Shown: positions 41,001-49,484 of the stretch, in pieces
How positions within the stretch are numbered: position 1 is the first letter of the stretch
Layout: the number at the start of each line of letters is the position of its first letter
The notes under the pieces: model-generated
Database searches by the model: none
Told to the model about the DNA's origin: nothing
Seen by the model: only the letters and a program-made list of their open reading frames with translations
Assembly: GCA_037783415.1 (NCBI GenBank)
Contig: JAZGTN010000074.1
Span: forward strand, 558,001-622,000
Source of the DNA: Leptasterias polaris
Taxonomy: Eukaryota; Echinodermata; Asteroidea; Forcipulatida; Asteriidae
Length of the DNA: 64,000 nt
Direction: 5' to 3'
Position numbers and translations under genes: made by a program

Positions 41001-44000
41001 CTATCTACTGGCTTTGGAGCCCTCCAAAATTTTGTTTGCTCCAAGACCAAAGTGGCCTTGCCCTAAAAATGTTGAAGCCTATTGAAACTGTAATGAAGTT
41101 TTAAATAACAGATTTACATACCTTAAAATGCATTACAAAAATCATGTCTCAGAAAACCCATACAAATCCATTTTTAAAGCAGTAAAATTAAAAGCTTCGC
41201 TCTATTTTGATTGTAAATTAGCCGGCACTCAAAAAGTTCTAGCTACAACCCTGCCTACATGTAATAGTATTGCCGTTGTTGAACATTTCCATATTAGAGA
41301 ATATTTTCAAAAAGGGTCGGAAATTAAGTCCAACTTTTATTTTAATAATAACATTGCCGTTAAGGGACATTGATGAATATTTTTCAAAAAGTGTAAATAA
41401 GTCTGATTAATAATATTGCCGATGTGGAACATTTGCATATTTTCAAAAAGGGTATAAGAAAGTCCAACTTCTATTTTACCAATAATATTGCCGTTGTCTG
41501 ATGTTTTGCTGAAATGACAATTTATAAAATGACAAATCTAATTTCTCTGTTCCGGGACGGACGGGATATTCATCTACATGTATGAAGATTTGAAGCTTCT
41601 CTAACTTTGTTCTGCTTATAATTAATCTGTGTTAAATCACAGCGGCATAACTACAAACAAATTGTTGCTGGCAACCAATGGTGTGGGGAAGTTTGCCATA
41701 GGCCTATACATGTAAAACATTTCGACATCCCACAGACAATGCACTCCAGGATGGGTTTAGTAAGGTGTGGGTCTGCCATTGTCTGCAAGCTTTGAACAAG
41801 AGATACGCAAGAATAGTCAGCTAAACCACAACAACCCAGAAGGGCTTGTTGCTGAAGGTTCTTTTTTCACTAACGAAAGTCTAGTCCAAAATTATCAAAC
41901 GCGTGAGGTGTGTACAAGAGTGCCGTAGAGCGAGAGTTGTTTCAAAGAGTGACTAGTAAATTTGCCATTCCTGGACTTTTGAAGTGTCCCCAAAAAACAT
42001 TGCCGGTGTAGCACATTTGCCTTTTATCTACCAATTTAAATACTGACGCAATGGGAACATAGGGGCGGGTGGAGACAAGATCTGCCATCCATATAATTTT
42101 AAGGGCATTGTAGTATAAGAAGAGGTAGTGAGTCTTTATTCATGCTTACATGTATTCCTTTTCAATCGTGGTGTTTTTACATGTACTTCCACAAATTTCC
42201 ATCCAAAGGGAAGATGCTCTAGAGGCTTCTTCAAGTTTGGATTCAGTTTTTGAACAAAACTCATCCCAAAATTACACTCATTTTTCCAGTGGACAATGAC
42301 CAGAGTTTCAAATGAGGAATGAGAAATATGGAACTATATTTACACAGCCAATAGTTTACCTTACTGACTTTCATTGGGTTTTTTTACTAAATCTTTTGGG
42401 GCATTCATGTTTTCCAAGTTGTTTTTACCCTACCTTTCACCTCTGTGTCCCCAGTTTTAATTCTGGACAGGCCTTGCATGTGGATTGCATTAGCAGGGAT
42501 GTGATTTCTCTGTTTTTAACCGGAATTCCGGTTTTCTTTGCCCTCCATAAAAAAGAAATCCGGTTTTTTTGCCCCCCCCCCCAAGAATTTTTTTAAATAT
42601 TTTTTTATATATTTTTTTTTAAAGATCAAATTCATTAATTAATAAAAACAAAACCATAACGCCCCAGATTGCAGAGTAGGGCTTTAAAAACCAGAGATAA
42701 ATGTTATTATTGGGCTTCATGCTCGCATGCTTTTCGTGCTTTGAGCTCAGAGTTCAGGGTTTTTTTTCAACCGCCTATCACATTCTTGCATTAGGCAAAC
42801 CCAAGCCAACCAGATTGCCCGACTGACTGTAGACAAACCCAAGCCAACCAGAATGCCTGACTGTAGACAAACCCAAGTCAATCTGAATGCCTGACTGTAG
42901 ACAAACCCAAGCCAACCAGAATGCCCGACTGTAGACAAACCCAAGCCAACCAGAATGCCTGACTGTAGACAAACCATGGGTCGAAATTAAACTACATTGC
43001 TCACTAGTCGGCAGGGACTGTAGACAAAAAAAGTTACTGGCCCGCCAGAAAATTTGGTGGCCAATACAATTATGTTATTAAAAATTTGATCAGCATCTTT
43101 TTCGGGCAATGAACGTCGTGCGCGCCGTTAGTGCACATACATTTCCTTGAAAACTTAATTTAAAAAATTACTTTTATTTTAACAACCAACATTTTATTTT
43201 CCAAAATTGATGGGAGTTTATTCAAAATAAATATATATTGCACAATATTTAACTTTCTTAAGAATTAATAAAAATTGAACTAAAAAACCAGAACACATCA
43301 AGGCAATTTTACCAATACATGTACATTGTATCTCTGTGATTTGAGTCTTATGATTTTGTGATCCACGGTCATGGCGTCGTGTTTCCTACAACTTACAAGT
43401 TGCGAAAAATACCCACAATTCAAAGCACAGCACACACGTGTGTACACAACGACCAAACTTACAGAGCGCAATCTGAATATTGCGCAAACTTTTACTCGAT
43501 TCTGCTAATTCTGCATAGCGAAAAATGTAGATTGCGCAAGAGTTTTCCAATTCTTTGTGCAAATCTGTTGATTGCGCTCGACAGATGAACGAGAGTGGAC
43601 TATCATAAGTCGCAAGCAGACGATTTGGGGCATCCTTTTAGCCGAATTTGGTGGTTTTTTTTAAACATATCTGACACAATCATACCTCCATATTAACCAG
43701 AAACATCTGGACTGCGTACCTCATGTGAGTTTAAAGTTTACTGAAGAGGTCTTTGATGGATTTCGGAGCAGTTTTTTTCACTTGCTATTAGTATGAGGTA
43801 ATCGGTGGCCCGGAGATATTTTCACTGGTCTCGGGCCAGCGAGCCACCGTTAATTTCGACTCCTGCAAACCCAAGCCAATCTGAATGCCTGACAATTGTA
43901 ACATGTTTACAAAAAAAATTAAACCGTAATAAAATGGCAGCCCCAACAATAAAACCGGTCACATGCATGCAGTCACCAATTATTTTAAACTACCATGATA

Positions 44001-44271
44001 AAATGAGAACAGCAGTCGGATAAAAACTTTGCAATGTACGATTTGAACCAGATTTAATCAATATCGGTTGTTTGAAAGCATGGGCTGAAAGAAGTTGTGT
44101 GCCGGATGAAACTTTTTGAGTGAGCCCTTTTTCTGACTTGAGAGAGATACATACCTTCATGGCTCTTTCAACAGCTCTGTCATGAGGTCTAGTATCTGTA
44201 CCATCAATGCTCCCTGCTTTCAGAGGACAGTATACACAAACAACAGGCTCCCATCTGGCACCAGACTTCAT
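26595..44271 (-). CDS. SNRNP35: SNRNP35, U11/U12 small nuclear ribonucleoprotein 35 kDa
   Basis: Four coding exons join in frame: 44271-44155, 36776-36678, 28503-28290 and 27406-26595, giving 413 residues. The N-terminal [11 protein letters not shown]...HDRAV block (about 16-35) is diagnostic of U11/U12-35K. One RRM follows, with RNP2 LFIGRL (56-61) and RNP1 KQYAFIEY (95-102, Gln where Gly is usual). Then comes the family tail [18 protein letters not shown] and [10 protein letters not shown]...RPHRKPI. In this family the protein belongs to the U11/U12 di-snRNP that recognises U12-type introns in the nucleus. Residues 197-324 are 16 copies of [16 protein letters not shown], and 325-413 is a charged tail with IKTEP and IKQE. 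The human coding region lies in a single exon as far as I recall; here introns of 7378, 8174 and 883 bp interrupt it. Confidence 0.95.
26865..27248 (-). repeat. SNRNP35: Coding minisatellite, 16 x 24 bp (YRDDRPGG repeats)
   Basis: Sixteen 24-bp units lie in frame in SNRNP35 exon 4. Unit types differ at one codon (PGG or PVG) and at Tyr/Asn in the first position. The DNA is nearly identical from unit to unit, so copy number may vary between individuals. RD/RE-rich tails occur in U11/U12-35K proteins, but this regular octapeptide looks like a local expansion. Confidence 0.95.
28290..28503 (-). CDS. SNRNP35: SNRNP35 coding exon 3
   Basis: This 214-bp exon carries residues 73-143 plus the first base of codon 144. 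It holds most of the RRM ([21 protein letters not shown]1 KQYAFIEY) and [12 protein letters not shown]. The acceptor is TTGAACAG and the donor G|GTATGT, in phase 1. Confidence 0.94.
29252..29848. mobile_element. piggyBac-like remnant, TTAA-flanked
   Basis: TTAA at 29248-29251 and 29849-29852 flanks inverted ends beginning CCACTTCACAAC and CCACTTCACATC. TTAA target duplication is the mark of the piggyBac superfamily. A 121-codon minus-strand frame (29584-29219) contains a [15 protein letters not shown] stretch faintly like the basic NRK region of piggyBac transposases. That resemblance is weak and the frame is only a fragment. Confidence 0.55.
30040..31740. repeat. Diverged tandem repeats with GGTCAAATGGGGTCA core
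   Basis: A block with core AAGTCAAGGTCAAATGGGGT recurs at about 30081, 30236, 30370 and 30888 in diverged form. Each copy follows a TTTTTCAAATATT and CCGGTTTGAACC stretch. A second module (GATGACGTCAT...GGTTCAATT) recurs at about 30950, 31255 and 31660. Spacing is irregular, so this is an old array. It lies in SNRNP35 intron 2. Confidence 0.65.
31304..31653. mobile_element. MITE with CAGRGCTCGAATTT ends
   Basis: The ends CAGAGCTCGAATTT and, inverted, CAGGGCTCGAATTT are flanked by a TGTCT direct repeat (31299-31303, 31654-31658). It sits inside the second module of the diverged repeat. The CAGGG-type end is hAT-like, but a 5-bp duplication is shorter than the usual 8. Confidence 0.55.
32492..33774. 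mobile_element. Nested DNA transposon with perfect 9-bp target duplication
   Basis: GAGAGGGGG occurs at 32483-32491 and 33775-33783. The ends are CAAGCTTTTAGCCAG and, inverted, CAAGCTATTAGCCAG (one mismatch in 15). Both flanks carry a subterminal motif: AACAGGGTGTCCAAA twice at the left, and GGGCGTCC or a close variant at least four times at the right. No transposase frame was recognised in the 1283 bp. A 9-bp duplication fits Mutator-like elements, but the family is not proven. Confidence 0.8.
33784..34752 (-). pseudogene. LINE reverse transcriptase fragment, inactivated
   Basis: Palm motifs are visible: [11 protein letters not shown] (motif A), [10 protein letters not shown] (motif B) and YANDV where an active enzyme has YADD (motif C). 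The Asp-to-Asn change comes from ATC to ATT at 33944-33946 on the plus strand and removes a metal ligand. A frame break lies between 34349 and 34440. The rest of the palm frame runs into the nested transposon, so its last codons are foreign. Non-LTR reverse transcriptase is established; the CR1/L2 clade is inferred. Confidence 0.88.
34890..35423. repeat. Hexanucleotide array (CCAGAA/CCAGCA/CCGGCA)
   Basis: About 89 six-base units run without interruption. The last 150 bp are pure CACCAG, and the left part mixes AACCAG, CACCAG and CACCGG. A TCTCTGTCCAGCACC block occurs twice (34951 and about 35071), showing a larger duplication. Because 6 is a multiple of 3, the frames encode Gly-Ala, Val-Leu or His-Gln repeats; these are not genes. 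Confidence 0.95.
35655..35870. repeat. 27-bp minisatellite, 8 copies
   Basis: Eight 27-bp units starting CATACATGTAGCTTGATTA, identical except for one base in unit 6 (ATTGATTAACC). It directly abuts the transposon that starts at 35877. Confidence 0.97.
35877..36492. mobile_element. TIR element with CAGGGTTCT ends
   Basis: The ends CAGGGTTCTGCCCA and, inverted, CAGGGTTCTCCCCA are flanked by CAATTG direct repeats (35871-35876, 36493-36498). Near the left end it carries CGGTCGGTGCCGG and CCGACCGGCACTC motifs, also found in the hAT elements at 40189 and 45915, so they are probably related. It is non-autonomous, with no transposase frame. Confidence 0.7.
36678..36776 (-). CDS. SNRNP35: SNRNP35 coding exon 2
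   Basis: This 99-bp exon, too short to stand out as an open frame, lies between TTTGTACAG and GTTTGT on the minus strand. Both borders are phase 0. It encodes residues 40-72, ALYKPNKK through CTLFIGRL (RNP2) to EDQLNK. The family match and exact joining at both ends fix the borders. Confidence 0.93.
37038..38032. mobile_element. TTAA-flanked MITE, AGGGACACACCGG ends
   Basis: TTAA at 37034-37037 and 38033-38036 flanks perfect 13-bp inverted ends AGGGACACACCGG. No transposase was seen. The target site suggests piggyBac mobilisation. A minus-strand GTGGCTCAGTGGGGC segment near 37750 looks like a tRNA A box, but no B box follows. It lies in SNRNP35 intron 1. Confidence 0.8.
38241..38642. mobile_element. 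TTAA-flanked MITE related to the one at 52106
   Basis: TTAA flanks at 38237-38240 and 38643-38646. The left end contains CGTTTGGTAATTACTC, as in the 52106-53535 family, and shares its GAGAAACG interior. The right end is only roughly complementary to the left, so this copy is diverged. Confidence 0.6.
38680..39281. mobile_element. TIR element, CATATCGTCGCAGG ends
   Basis: Inverted 26-bp ends (38680-38705 and 39256-39281) differ at one base and begin CATATCGTCGCAGGTTTCAC. A TTTTCAYGAAGTGACA segment repeats inside (about 38874 and 38967, and weakly at 39030). No target duplication was clear. Confidence 0.75.
40189..41253. mobile_element. hAT-like non-autonomous transposon, copy 1
   Basis: A perfect 8-bp target duplication CCTACATG lies at 40181-40188 and 41254-41261. 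The ends are CAGCGTTGTAGC and, inverted, CAGGGTTGTAGC (11 of 12). An 8-bp duplication with a CAG-starting inverted end defines the hAT superfamily. No transposase frame was found in 1065 bp. It shares its body with the copy at 45915, including the CTGGAAAGTGTGTTGACATC interior. Confidence 0.88.
41262..41505. repeat. Diverged 70-85-bp tandem repeat
   Basis: AATATTGCCGTTGT-like blocks followed by GAACATTTGCATATT and TTCAAAAAGGGT recur at about 41262, 41348, 41413 and 41489. A further partial block lies near 41995. Confidence 0.6.
42793..42975. repeat. 34-bp minisatellite, 5 units, split by a transposon
   Basis: Units of 34 bp contain GACTGTAGACAAACCCAAGC and CAACCAGAATGCCT. A further unit (CAAACCCAAGCCAATCTGAA) lies at 43866-43893, on the far side of the element at 42976-43865. 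The array was therefore interrupted after it formed. Confidence 0.85.
42976..43865. mobile_element. TIR element inserted in the 34-bp minisatellite
   Basis: The CAAACC direct repeat at 42970-42975 and 43866-43871 flanks ends sharing GTCGAAATTAA in inverted orientation. It holds ACTGGCCCGCCAG-type sequence and no transposase frame. The flanking repeat units give independent proof of the insertion borders. Confidence 0.7.
44155..44271 (-). CDS. SNRNP35: SNRNP35 coding exon 1
   Basis: It encodes residues 1-39 from ATG at 44271, including [19 protein letters not shown], and ends ATGAAG|GTATGT in phase 0. A TTGTTTTCAG about 105 bp upstream could be the acceptor of this exon, which would put a non-coding 5' exon further upstream. 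Confidence 0.93.
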
Positions 44272-45739
44272 GGCTTATAGCCCACTCTTTGTACATGTAG
44301 TCTGTAGTATCAATGCTGATTTTTCCACATCAAATCACAAGTTGGCTGAATTTTTTTTTACAACAGCAGCTTGACCTGAAAACAATGTCAGATATAAAAC
44401 ATATTACACAAAGTTACATAAAGCATGGGGGTATCAGAGTCCACATACGTGTAAGTTAATAATAATAAATCTCTTGGTGTTTTTAATGCTCAGGAGAAAA
44501 CACAAGGATACATGTATGTATGTAATTTTTTTTAGGGCACTTCCATTGGTAAATCTTTAAGTCTAAGGGAAACTTATCAAGGGGCATCTAGTCCAAGACC
44601 AGGGGTAACAGAGGCCATGGCCTCTTTGTAATTCCAGGCTTGCATTTTACACAGTTACATGAAATGTGTTCACAAGTCTGATGCTACAATACGATATGTA
44701 CATAAGCAAGTCTACCCTTGAAACTGAGGATTTTAACAAAAGGATCAGAGTGAGGACGTTCTTTCGTTTTGCTTTTATGTACACAAAAAATGGGACAACA
44801 TTTAAGTCCAAACAATGGGGAAAAACAATGAAAAGTTCTTGATTTACACACATGTACTGGGTCATCCAACATGTTTGTGTGCATGAGTGCTCGCAGTGCA
44901 TAATATGTCACTCTCATAACCATGTTTTTGTTACAACAGCATAATGTGCTGGCACACTGGCGGAAAGAGCATCAATGAACGTTTTGGGTGTAAAGCAGAG
45001 TTGTAGTCGAGTCACTTGTGTCGGTCCTAGTCCAAGTTACAAGTCACTTGGTCCGAGTCACGAGTCACTTGTTTAAAAAACTAAATAGTTAGAATACTTA
45101 AACCTGTTCACTTCATAGATGACTTGAAGGATCACTAATGATTGCAAACCAAATAAGAATTGGAAATGATAAAATAAAACACATTTAATTTAAACTACTG
45201 TAAGTTCTCTGATGCAGTTTAAATTTTATTTTAGGATCAGTTCAAATTTTTTTGTTTTAAAGCAATACTCCTTGTCCCGTCCCCCCAATTCAATGTGGGT
45301 CTTTACATTTTTGTACGGGGGTGTTTTGGTTCATTCCTGACTTTCAATAATATTTAATCAACACAGGCTTGAAATTGACATTTTGACTGACGAAAAAATT
45401 GTCATCCAATGACGTCATTTTGCGAATTTGCTCTGAAACATCCCCAAATAAAAATGTTGAGACCCAAATAGATTTGGTCATTTTCCTTCCTCAAGAAATT
45501 CCAGAGAAGTGGCAAGGGGTCTTTTAAAATTTTAAAAATTGTGCCGCTCCGTTCCTTAATTTTTCGCTGGCAAAAATTGCACTGTGCACTTGATTTTGAA
45601 ATTTCAAAATTTCTCTAAAAGTTTGTGTTACCATTACGGGGGAACAACGGGAGATGCCATGGTTCAAAACCTGTACTTGTACTTTGTAGCGAACTGGCGT
45701 GACCAAGCTTGACATCGATCTTGTATGTGTCCACTGTGG
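44272..45739. other. Gene-free stretch upstream of SNRNP35
   Basis: It probably includes the SNRNP35 5' UTR and promoter on the minus strand. A plausible non-coding exon border (TTGTTTTCAG) lies about 105 bp upstream of the ATG. A CGAGTCAC repeat cluster lies at 45005-45070. No CpG-rich promoter or TATA box was convincingly seen. Confidence 0.4.
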
Positions 45740-45914
45740 GTGCGTTCGATTAGCTTCCCGAGGTCGACCCCAGTGTGCTCATCCGGGTGAGCCCCTGACC
45801 TGAGCTAATCGAACGCCAACTTCCTCCAGCATTCACACCGATGCATCTTGGGACAGCCTACCAGAACTACTTTCTTTGTGAACATTACATCCGAAACTTT
45901 CGTGGATTCACGAA

Positions 45915-46919
45915 CAGCGTTGTAGCCACGCCGGTCGGCGCCGACCGCCACAAAGACTAAATGAACATCCTACCGACCGCCACAAAGACTAAATGAACAT
46001 CCTACCGACCGGCACAAAGACTAAATGAACATCCTACCGACCGGCACAAAGACTAAATGAACATCCTACCGACCGGCACAAAATGCAACTAAAGTTATAT
46101 TAATATTATCTACCTCTTTAACGCCAGTTGGTCGCATGTTCAGATTGACCAACTTTTTTTCCCCAGTTGCAAATAATTAAATAAAACAATTCTTTTTACC
46201 CAAACGAAGGCAGTTGGAGGTCCCTTTCTTCATTAAATGTTAGCCCCAGACACTATCCAGACATGTCCAGGGAGAATGATTGACACTCCTATCCAGATCC
46301 ATTTACTCTTATCTTAATCCTCTGCAGTTTGTTATACAATTGTTTTACTTTGTAATACTCTTGCTTCACTCAAAAGATTGTGGTTTTGTGACCAGGTTTT
46401 GTGACCCTTAGGAGTGGGTGTTGTGTTCTTTTAAACCTGGAAAGTGTGTTGACATCTGCTGGCTTATACTGTAGTTTTCGGTTTGTTTATGAATAAGATA
46501 TGATTTATCAATATCTTATTCATGCAAACTGTTTCATCAGGTTTACCACCCATGGTGTTATTTTGTTTTACAACTAATAATTTATTAATGGCCTTCGTGT
46601 CTTTTTTAAAATTACATTTTTGGCCTTCATGCCCAATCTACTGGCCTTGGTGCCCTCCAAAATTTAGCTTGCTCCAAATCCAAGGCCAAAGTGGCCTTGC
46701 CCTAAAAATGTTGTAATTCAAGGCCTGTAGCTTACAGTGTATATACTTTACTTGAATCCCTGTCATGAAGTTTAAAATAACAGATTTTCATACCTAAAAA
46801 AACATCATTACGTCTCAGGAAACCCATTCAAATCCATTTTTAAAGCAGTAAAATCCAAAGCTTCGCTCTATTTTGATTGTAAATTAGCCGGCACTAAAAA
46901 AGTTCTAGCTACAACCCTG
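45915..46919. mobile_element. hAT-like non-autonomous transposon, copy 2
   Basis: A perfect 8-bp target duplication TTCACGAA lies at 45907-45914 and 46920-46927. The CAGCGTTGTAGCC / CAGGGTTGTAGC ends match copy 1. The body aligns with 40189-41253 along most of its length, but a 32-bp segment near the left end has expanded to four tandem units. Confidence 0.9.
45941..46068. repeat. 4 x 32-bp expansion inside hAT copy 2
   Basis: Units start CCGACCGSCACAAAGACTAA at 45941, 45973, 46005 and 46037. Copy 1 has this segment once (about 40247), so the expansion followed or accompanied divergence of the two copies. Confidence 0.93.
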
Positions 46920-46996
46920 TTCACGAAAAGATCGTAAAATAATAATTCTCAAGGTAAAACTGCAACATTAAATAACGTTGCAAGGCCACAGTGACA

Positions 46997-47064
46997 GTAT
47001 TTTTTAATTCGAAGCCGGGTATTTTTGTATCAACAAAAATACCCGGCTTCGAATTAAAAAATAC
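46997..47064. repeat. Perfect 32-bp-arm hairpin with 4-nt loop
   Basis: The arms 46997-47028 and 47033-47064 are exact reverse complements around ATCA. The core is TTCGAAGCCGGGTATTTTTG. It lies in the right part of the outer TIR element. Confidence 0.97.
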
Positions 47065-47551
47065 TTCTTGCTCACAATAGTGAAAATGTGTGTCAAACTT
47101 CCTGAAAATGTCCTGCTGATTTACAAACAAAATGGTGGCCATTGAGAAAGTTTTTCATGAAGCAGGGTCAGCCTCAAGTAACCTGCTCCACAAGCAGGGC
47201 ACTTGGGTCTAATCGAACGCACTGGGGTCAGACCTGGGTCAACCTCGTTCCCAGTGGTGTACGATCTCACTGCACCATGTTGTTTTCTTTCCCAGAATGC
47301 ATCGCTTGATCGTATCTAAATATATTGGATATTTTAATTAGTCCTACATGTATGGTTGATCCATTTTGTGTTAGAGACTAAGCAGAGCGCGCTGCCAAAA
47401 GACGCATTATAGAGCAACTGGCCCCCCTCTAATTCTTTTTCAATCTTGTGTAATACATCTAACTGTATGCAGTTTAGGGTGACCATATAAACACACGATT
47501 CATTTGAAATGTATTGCGTCGAAATACGTGCCTTTTTACATGCGCGTACTA

Positions 47552-48190
47552 ACGTGTTTTAAGTCACTTTCCGAAGTAAAGAACATATTATTTTTTTGGA
47601 TAGAAATGAGGTCACATACATGTATATGGAGAGTGGTTTGTGATTTTTTGATAATTTTCCGACGATGAATAAATCTTAAAAAATGGACCTCCGTGTTGAA
47701 CCATCTTGGCTAACTAATTATTTCTTTATGTATGTGTGTGCACACACCACGGTGTGGTGTACACAGAGAGCCCTATAGGACGGGCTGTCAAAAGACGTGT
47801 TTTAAGTCACCTTCCGAAGTAAAGAACATATTATTTTTTTGGATAGAAATGAGGTCACATATATGGAGAGTGGTTTGTGATTTTTTGATAATTTTCCGAC
47901 GATGAATAAACCTTTAAAAATGGACCTCCGTGTTGAACCATCTTGGCTAAATAATTATTTCTTTATGTATGTGTGCACACACCACGGTGTTGTGTACACA
48001 GAGAGCCCTATAGGACGGGCTGTCAAAAGACGTGTTTTAAGTCACCTTCCGAAGTAAAGAACATGTTTTTGTTCGATAGAAATGAGGTCACATATATGGA
48101 GAGTTGTTTGTGATTTTTTGGTAATTTTCAGACAAGGAATAAAGAAATAAAAGTATAGCTCCGACTTTTTCCTTCTAGGCTAAATAATTA
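47552..48190. repeat. Tandem repeat, about 240-bp unit x 2.7
   Basis: Unit starts (ACGTGTTTTAAGTCAC) lie at 47552, 47795 and 48030. Each unit includes GATAGAAATGAGGTCACAT, a TTTTTTGATAATTTTC stretch and CACACACCACGGTGTGGTGT. The third unit is partial and more diverged. Confidence 0.9.
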
Positions 48191-48793
48191 CTGGTTTATG
48201 CACGGTGCGTGTGGCCGGCCGGGGGAACGGACATCAGCTGCGCTTGGTTTTGGAGGGCCTCGCCTCTGTTCTGTACGTTTATTTCCCAGCGCTTGAGGGC
48301 GTTCTGGTAATGCTAATGTGTTTTTTTTTTAAATTGCACATACGGTGTGATTGTTTGGGTGCGTTAGGTACGTTCTCCCGGTGGATTATTTCTGTTAGTG
48401 TTACTATTACTAATTTTCTTCACCCATTTGGAACAGAAGTTAATATAAACCGTCCATACTGCCGTAGAACCTTCTGAAAAACATTTGGACTGCGTGAGTA
48501 GTTAGTTTTAATGACATTTCACGTAATAAACACAACCTCCGGATACCTCCGGCTAGCTCCGACCTCCGACTTTTACCAACACCCCAGCAATAACTTCAGT
48601 TTCCTTTGTACTACTACTACTACACACCTGAAAATTTCCCAACAAGCTGTACATACATTCACAATGCTTGTGGGGCATTTTTGCCGAGTTACATACAAAA
48701 ACATCTTCAACAAATGAAATTTCCTTCTCAATACTCACGGTTGTCTTGCATGCTGTCAAAGCACACTCAACGTTGAACCAACCCGATATATGG

Positions 48794-48959
48794 TAGACTT
48801 GTTGACAAGTCGTTAATGATGGTCGCGGTGAGTCGAGTCGCGTGTGGTGTTGTAGCCTAATAAAGAATGCTCTCGCAGAGCAGCCCTCTCGCGGGATATT
48901 GCAAGAAAGCCGTTCCGCTATCACCGCGACAGACATTTAACGACTTGTCCACAAGTCTA
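48794..48959. mobile_element. 166-bp MITE, long TIRs, perfect 9-bp target duplication
   Basis: GATATATGG occurs at 48785-48793 and 48960-48968. The inverted ends of about 38 bp begin TAGACTTGTTGACAAGTCGT on the left and TAGACTTGTGGACAAGTCGT on the right, and each contains its own small palindrome. A 9-bp duplication with long ends is typical of Mutator-like MITEs. Confidence 0.85.
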
Positions 48960-48983
48960 GATATATGGTCGATGGTGGTCGGA

Positions 48984-49078
48984 CCAACCATTCCGTGAAA
49001 AGGGGTGTTACTAGGCTTTGTGCGCCGCGATGAAGCGGCAAGGTATGTGTTGTAACACCCCTTTCACAGAATGGTTGG
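48984..49078. repeat. Stem-loop with 27-28-bp arms
   Basis: CCAACCATTCCGTGAAAAGG and onward to GGTGTTAC (48984-49011) pairs with 49052-49078 with one mismatch and one bulge, around a 40-nt GC-rich loop. It starts 25 bp after the MITE at 48794. It may be a separate foldback element. Confidence 0.85.
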
Positions 49079-49484
49079 TTGAAGTACAGTTTCACTATCA
49101 TTATATTCTACTTATTCATCATAACGAATGCTTTTTATAGCCCAAAGCATGTCCCTCTAAGATTGTTACTTGACAGGTATAATCACACACGGTGAATCGG
49201 TAACCGGCCGACTTTTAACCTTCAATTGTCGAGTGGTAAAAACAAAATCTGAAATGTCGAGGAAATTTAATAAATTCAAACACTAAAAAAAAAAATTGAC
49301 CGGCCGACTTTTAACTTTAATTTTGAGCATATCCATAGGCATAGCATGTCTGTCAAAAAGTGCCATATTACCAATAAAATGTTACCTTGAGTTTGTCTGT
49401 CCCTTGAATTGAAACAGCAGCGTCCAGATCCTTGCGGTCTGGTAGTACCTCTGCTGACAAAAGTACGCTGCAAAGTACGTAACA

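Larger units (their letters stand above)
45740..47225. mobile_element. Outer TIR element carrying the second hAT copy and a hairpin
   Basis: The ends GTGCGTTCGATTAG (from about 45740) and its inverted copy CTAATCGAACGCAC (about 47210) bound the region, with GACCCCAG motifs just inside. The hAT copy at 45915-46919 is nested in it. The target duplication was not resolved. Confidence 0.6.

Noticed and set aside
26595..44271. U12-type introns within SNRNP35
   Set aside because: The donors read GTATGTATC, GTTTGTTGT and GTATGTACA, not the GTATCCTT or ATATCCTT expected.
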